Shown one piece after another: positions 60,945 through 64,000 of a stretch of DNA of 64,000 nt. Position 1 is the first letter of the stretch. Each line of letters begins with the position of its first letter. The stretch comes from Chelydra serpentina (lineage: Eukaryota; Chordata; Testudines; Chelydridae), in contig JBAIAC010000006.1 of assembly GCA_037349315.1 (NCBI GenBank), positions 54,246,501-54,310,500 on the forward strand, read 5' to 3'. A program made the position numbers and the translations under genes. The notes beneath the pieces are model-generated. The model searched no databases, was not told where the DNA came from, and saw only the letters and a program-made list of their open reading frames with translations.

Positions 60945-63900
60945 CTGCAAAAGATTTACATCAGGGAAATGTTTACTAAATAGAACAAGCTACCATCATC
61001 TTAATAAATAAAATAATAATGTTGAGCAAAGCTTACTAAGATTGTCTTTGCATAAATTTGTTTCCAACAAATATAAAGATATATTGTTGGAAAAAAGAGT
61101 AAAATAAAAGCTGACGAAATATGACAAAACATCAGAGAGCATACACATTACAAAGGACAGCACAGAACATTTGTTTCTTGAGTTGCCAAGCCATTCAAGA
61201 ATGGCCAGCAAAATCAAGCACAATAGAAAACACATTTGGATACATGTACAATGAGTTCACAGATAATAACCACATATGCAAACATGTCACATAACAATTA
61301 AAGGATTTTTTTGTACATGCTGGGTGCAGACCGTACAAGCATGCCAAATCACAACCTGCTTACAACACCATGAGATCGTTTAGAACATCAATACAGTACT
61401 CTTTTCCATAGGACATCAAAGAATTGATAATCTTTTTTAAATGGTCTCTGCATACTCATATTTCTTACCAATTATATTTCACTAAATCTGAAAACTTGGC
61501 AGAGATAAAGAAAAATAGATTTTAATAATACAGAAAAAGGTTGAGCATTTTAATGTTTAGTCAAACAATTTATATTATGTTCAATATGTAAGTATACATG
61601 TAAAATGTATATCAAGAATACTATATCCATGTATTACATTATTCCAAAGTACTGGGAGCTTAACCCCTTTGTTCCTAGGAGCCATTAATCCGGCATATTT
61701 TGCATATGGTGCAAAGAATTCAGGAATGAAGGGGTTAATAAATAACAATGGTTATAAGGAATTTGCTGTAATACCTGAACTGATACAAAAGTTCACAAAA
61801 CTACGATTCTCCCTGTTTACACCAGTTTGCTGTACAATTTCCAAGGTGTAAACCATCGTTATCATGTTCCCTTTGCAGCAGGTGTATCCATACTAGAAGT
61901 AGCATTTTAACATAAAATGCCAGTATGGTTCTTTCAAACACATTGGTTAATTATGAAAAGACAACATCAAGGTATATTTGTAGACATTTATTTACAGAAT
62001 TTATAGAAAACAGTGAAGAGGGCACCAGTGATCGGAACAAAGGACTGCAAATAAAATCTTGTAGGAGCTGGTGACAAAAGTAATTGAACAGTATAGAAAG
62101 AAATAGTTTACATACACTATTTTGCAGCATCATGCATATGGTCATGAAATGTCAATTATTATTTTTTTAGCTTCCCACAATGGACAAAAGCCTCCATGTA
62201 CAGGGTTCATTACACAAAGACGTTTCATAAAATATTTTATAATGATATTCTCTTAATAAAATTTTCATGCTCAGTCATGCAGTATTTTACTGACTCACTG
62301 TCAGTGCATGGTTGGTATAGTATAGATTACTATTTAAACAGGTCTACAAAGTAAGATAAGATTCAGCCATACTTTCCATAAATACTTTACTCTGTTTTGC
62401 AAGCATTCTTTATTAGTCAGACTTTGTCTGTTTCCTGGAAGATCTCCATCATAGATTAATTTAGGATTTTTTGTTTTGTTATTTAAACACGTTTCAATGA
62501 AAAGAGCATCTTTGAGACATAAATCACAGAATTGAAACTGCTGCTAGGCCTTTATACAATAATAATAAATGATAATAATGAAGTAGACAGTCTTTGTATA
62601 GATATTTACTGTCGCTTCCAACCATAGGATAATATGGCTTTGTAATATTGATATAATAGATATACTAGTACTGGAATAAATGTTATTTTTCCTATTATCC
62701 ATACACAGGCAGTGAGATTAGACTATTAATCTGCATGCATTTTATTCATCCTGTTTACTGTAATCACACTTCTAGAGACAGCAAAGTAGTTATTTAGTAT
62801 CAAAATCATGCAACAGATGTTAATAGTAAAATACATTTGCATATTAAGAATATCATTATAAAATATTGATTCAGTAGCAATGGCTCAGGACAAATTTAAT
62901 GCAAAGGCAGAGACAACTGACCTGAGCATGCTTCAAAAGAAAAAAAAAATCAGTACATGGAAAAAATAGCACCACCAACCTTGAAAGTAAATTGACCTGA
63001 TGCAGCAGAGACCTTAGGCTGTAACTGCTGAAGGACAGCAGCAGCCCAACTTGTTGATATCCAAATGACCGGATTCCTGATAAACTGAAAAACTGACTGT
63101 GGGGAAAAGTCTTTAACATTTTAAAGGATTTTAATCCGTTTTATGAAAACTCATAAGTGGTACTTGGAAATTAAAAAGTAGAGTACAATCAACATTTAAC
63201 TACTGTAAATGCCATCCACATATGAAAGCTAAACAAATCCAAATGCTGCTCCCACTAAAGTCAACAGGAATTTTCCCTTAGACATGCAGGATTTGGCCCC
63301 CAGCCATTAACATTTCTATTGAATTAACACCACTCAAGTGAAAGAAAAGCTCTTTAGACTCCGAGCCTGCAAATGGATCCAAGCCTCACCCAAAATCCCA
63401 CGGACTCCAGTGGGGTTCTGCACAGAGCAAGGGTTAACCCATGTGGAACTTATTGCAGGCTCAAGGCCTAACTGTGGTCATATGACTGAGAACAAGGAGT
63501 CAAATGAAGCATCGTAAAAGATTTATGTGGTAAAAATCTCATTATGTTAATCAAAAATAAATGAGACAACTGCTATTTCACATTATTATTCTTGTTCTGG
63601 CTCACCATGGCAAAATCATATACTTGTTATACGGGCTCAATCCTGCAGTACTTTTATAGACAAAATGTCCACTGAACACAATGGGAGTTTTGCCTATAAT
63701 AGGCCTAAGGAACTGGCCCCCTAAGGCCCTGATCTTACAAAGACTTATGTATGCATATAACTATATTCATGTGAGTAGCCCTCATCAAGATTTCTCATGC
63801 AAATAAAGTTACCTATGTGTAAGTCTCTGCAAGACAGAGACTGGGCACATACTGCCTGATCTTGTGCTGTCAATGGCAATGCTCCTATTGACTTCAGAGG

Positions 63901-64000
63901 TACAGGATCAGGACCTTAATGTATGGTGATGCCATAATATTCCCGCAAATATGGGAAAGGAGAATGATAAGATATATTTGCCTACTAACCCAAAAACTAA
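60945..64000 (-). other. 5' intron of COL12A1 (partial)
   Basis: The intron upstream of FN3-1. I looked for the signal-peptide exon (a hydrophobic run ending in a phase-1 donor) and found none, so it is presumably above 64,000. It contains a TTAA-flanked palindrome at 61660-61738 and palindromic short repeats near 63640-63830. No promoter is in view. Confidence 0.7.
61660..61738. mobile_element. 79-bp TTAA-bounded palindrome, piggyBac-like MITE
   Basis: It starts TTAACCCCTTTGTTCCT and ends AGGAATGAAGGGGTTAA, inverted with two mismatches. TTAA on both ends and CCC termini fit piggyBac-type elements, although the length is unusually short. Confidence 0.65.

Noticed and set aside
224..60944. 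COL14A1 or another FACIT collagen
   Set aside because: Three VWA domains are already present in this portion, with collagen XII-specific motifs such as KSLYD and TLSDATVMP.
62871..63119. Minus-strand frame with hydrophobic and Ser-rich residues as the COL12A1 signal-peptide exon
   Set aside because: It lacks a plausible start-plus-leader ending at a phase-1 donor and does not resemble the known leader; the hydrophobic stretch is internal.
1..64000. CRISPR array, operon or phage-like system
   Set aside because: Spliced exons, LINEs and intron structure show vertebrate DNA; the only regularly spaced repeats are the duplicated exon units.

Overview
The window is vertebrate nuclear DNA, about 61 kb of which lies inside one minus-strand gene, COL12A1 (collagen type XII alpha 1 chain). 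I could place 32 coding exons by hand. All have AG/GT splice borders and compatible phases, and together they give 6,249 nt, or 2,083 codons, with no stop. They run from the first fibronectin type III (FN3) domain near 60.9 kb (gene 5' side) to the end of FN3-13 near 0.2 kb. The start codon/signal-peptide exon lies beyond 64,000. FN3-14 to FN3-18, VWA4, the TSPN/laminin-G-like domain and the collagenous tail lie before base 1.

Domain order, read right to left: FN3-1, a linker, VWA1, FN3-2, VWA2, FN3-3, FN3-4, four near-identical copies of FN3-5, FN3-6, FN3-7, FN3-8, VWA3, then FN3-9 to FN3-13. All three VWA domains keep their metal-site (MIDAS) residues. The protein is a secreted FACIT collagen; this part is the large N-terminal NC3 arm that projects from collagen I fibrils.

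The outstanding feature is at 36.8-46.7 kb. The single exon that encodes FN3-5 in human COL12A1 is present four times in tandem. Each copy is 273 nt, phase 1 to phase 1, with good splice sites and no stop, and each sits in a duplicated intron unit of about 1.4-3.5 kb. Copies c and d encode identical protein and differ only at silent sites. Including all four would add 273 residues and make nine rather than six FN3 domains between VWA2 and VWA3. Units are marked by private and shared transposon insertions, which argues against an assembly artefact and gives an order of events.

The rest is intron: CR1 LINE fragments, a jockey-like non-LTR relic, a hAT element with long inverted arms, Harbinger-like and piggyBac-like MITEs, SINE-like elements with target-site duplications, MIR-like SINEs and many short palindromic repeats. 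CR1 plus this MITE/SINE set indicates a sauropsid, most likely a turtle (inference). I saw no second gene, no rRNA or functional tRNA gene, no CRISPR array and no prokaryotic feature.
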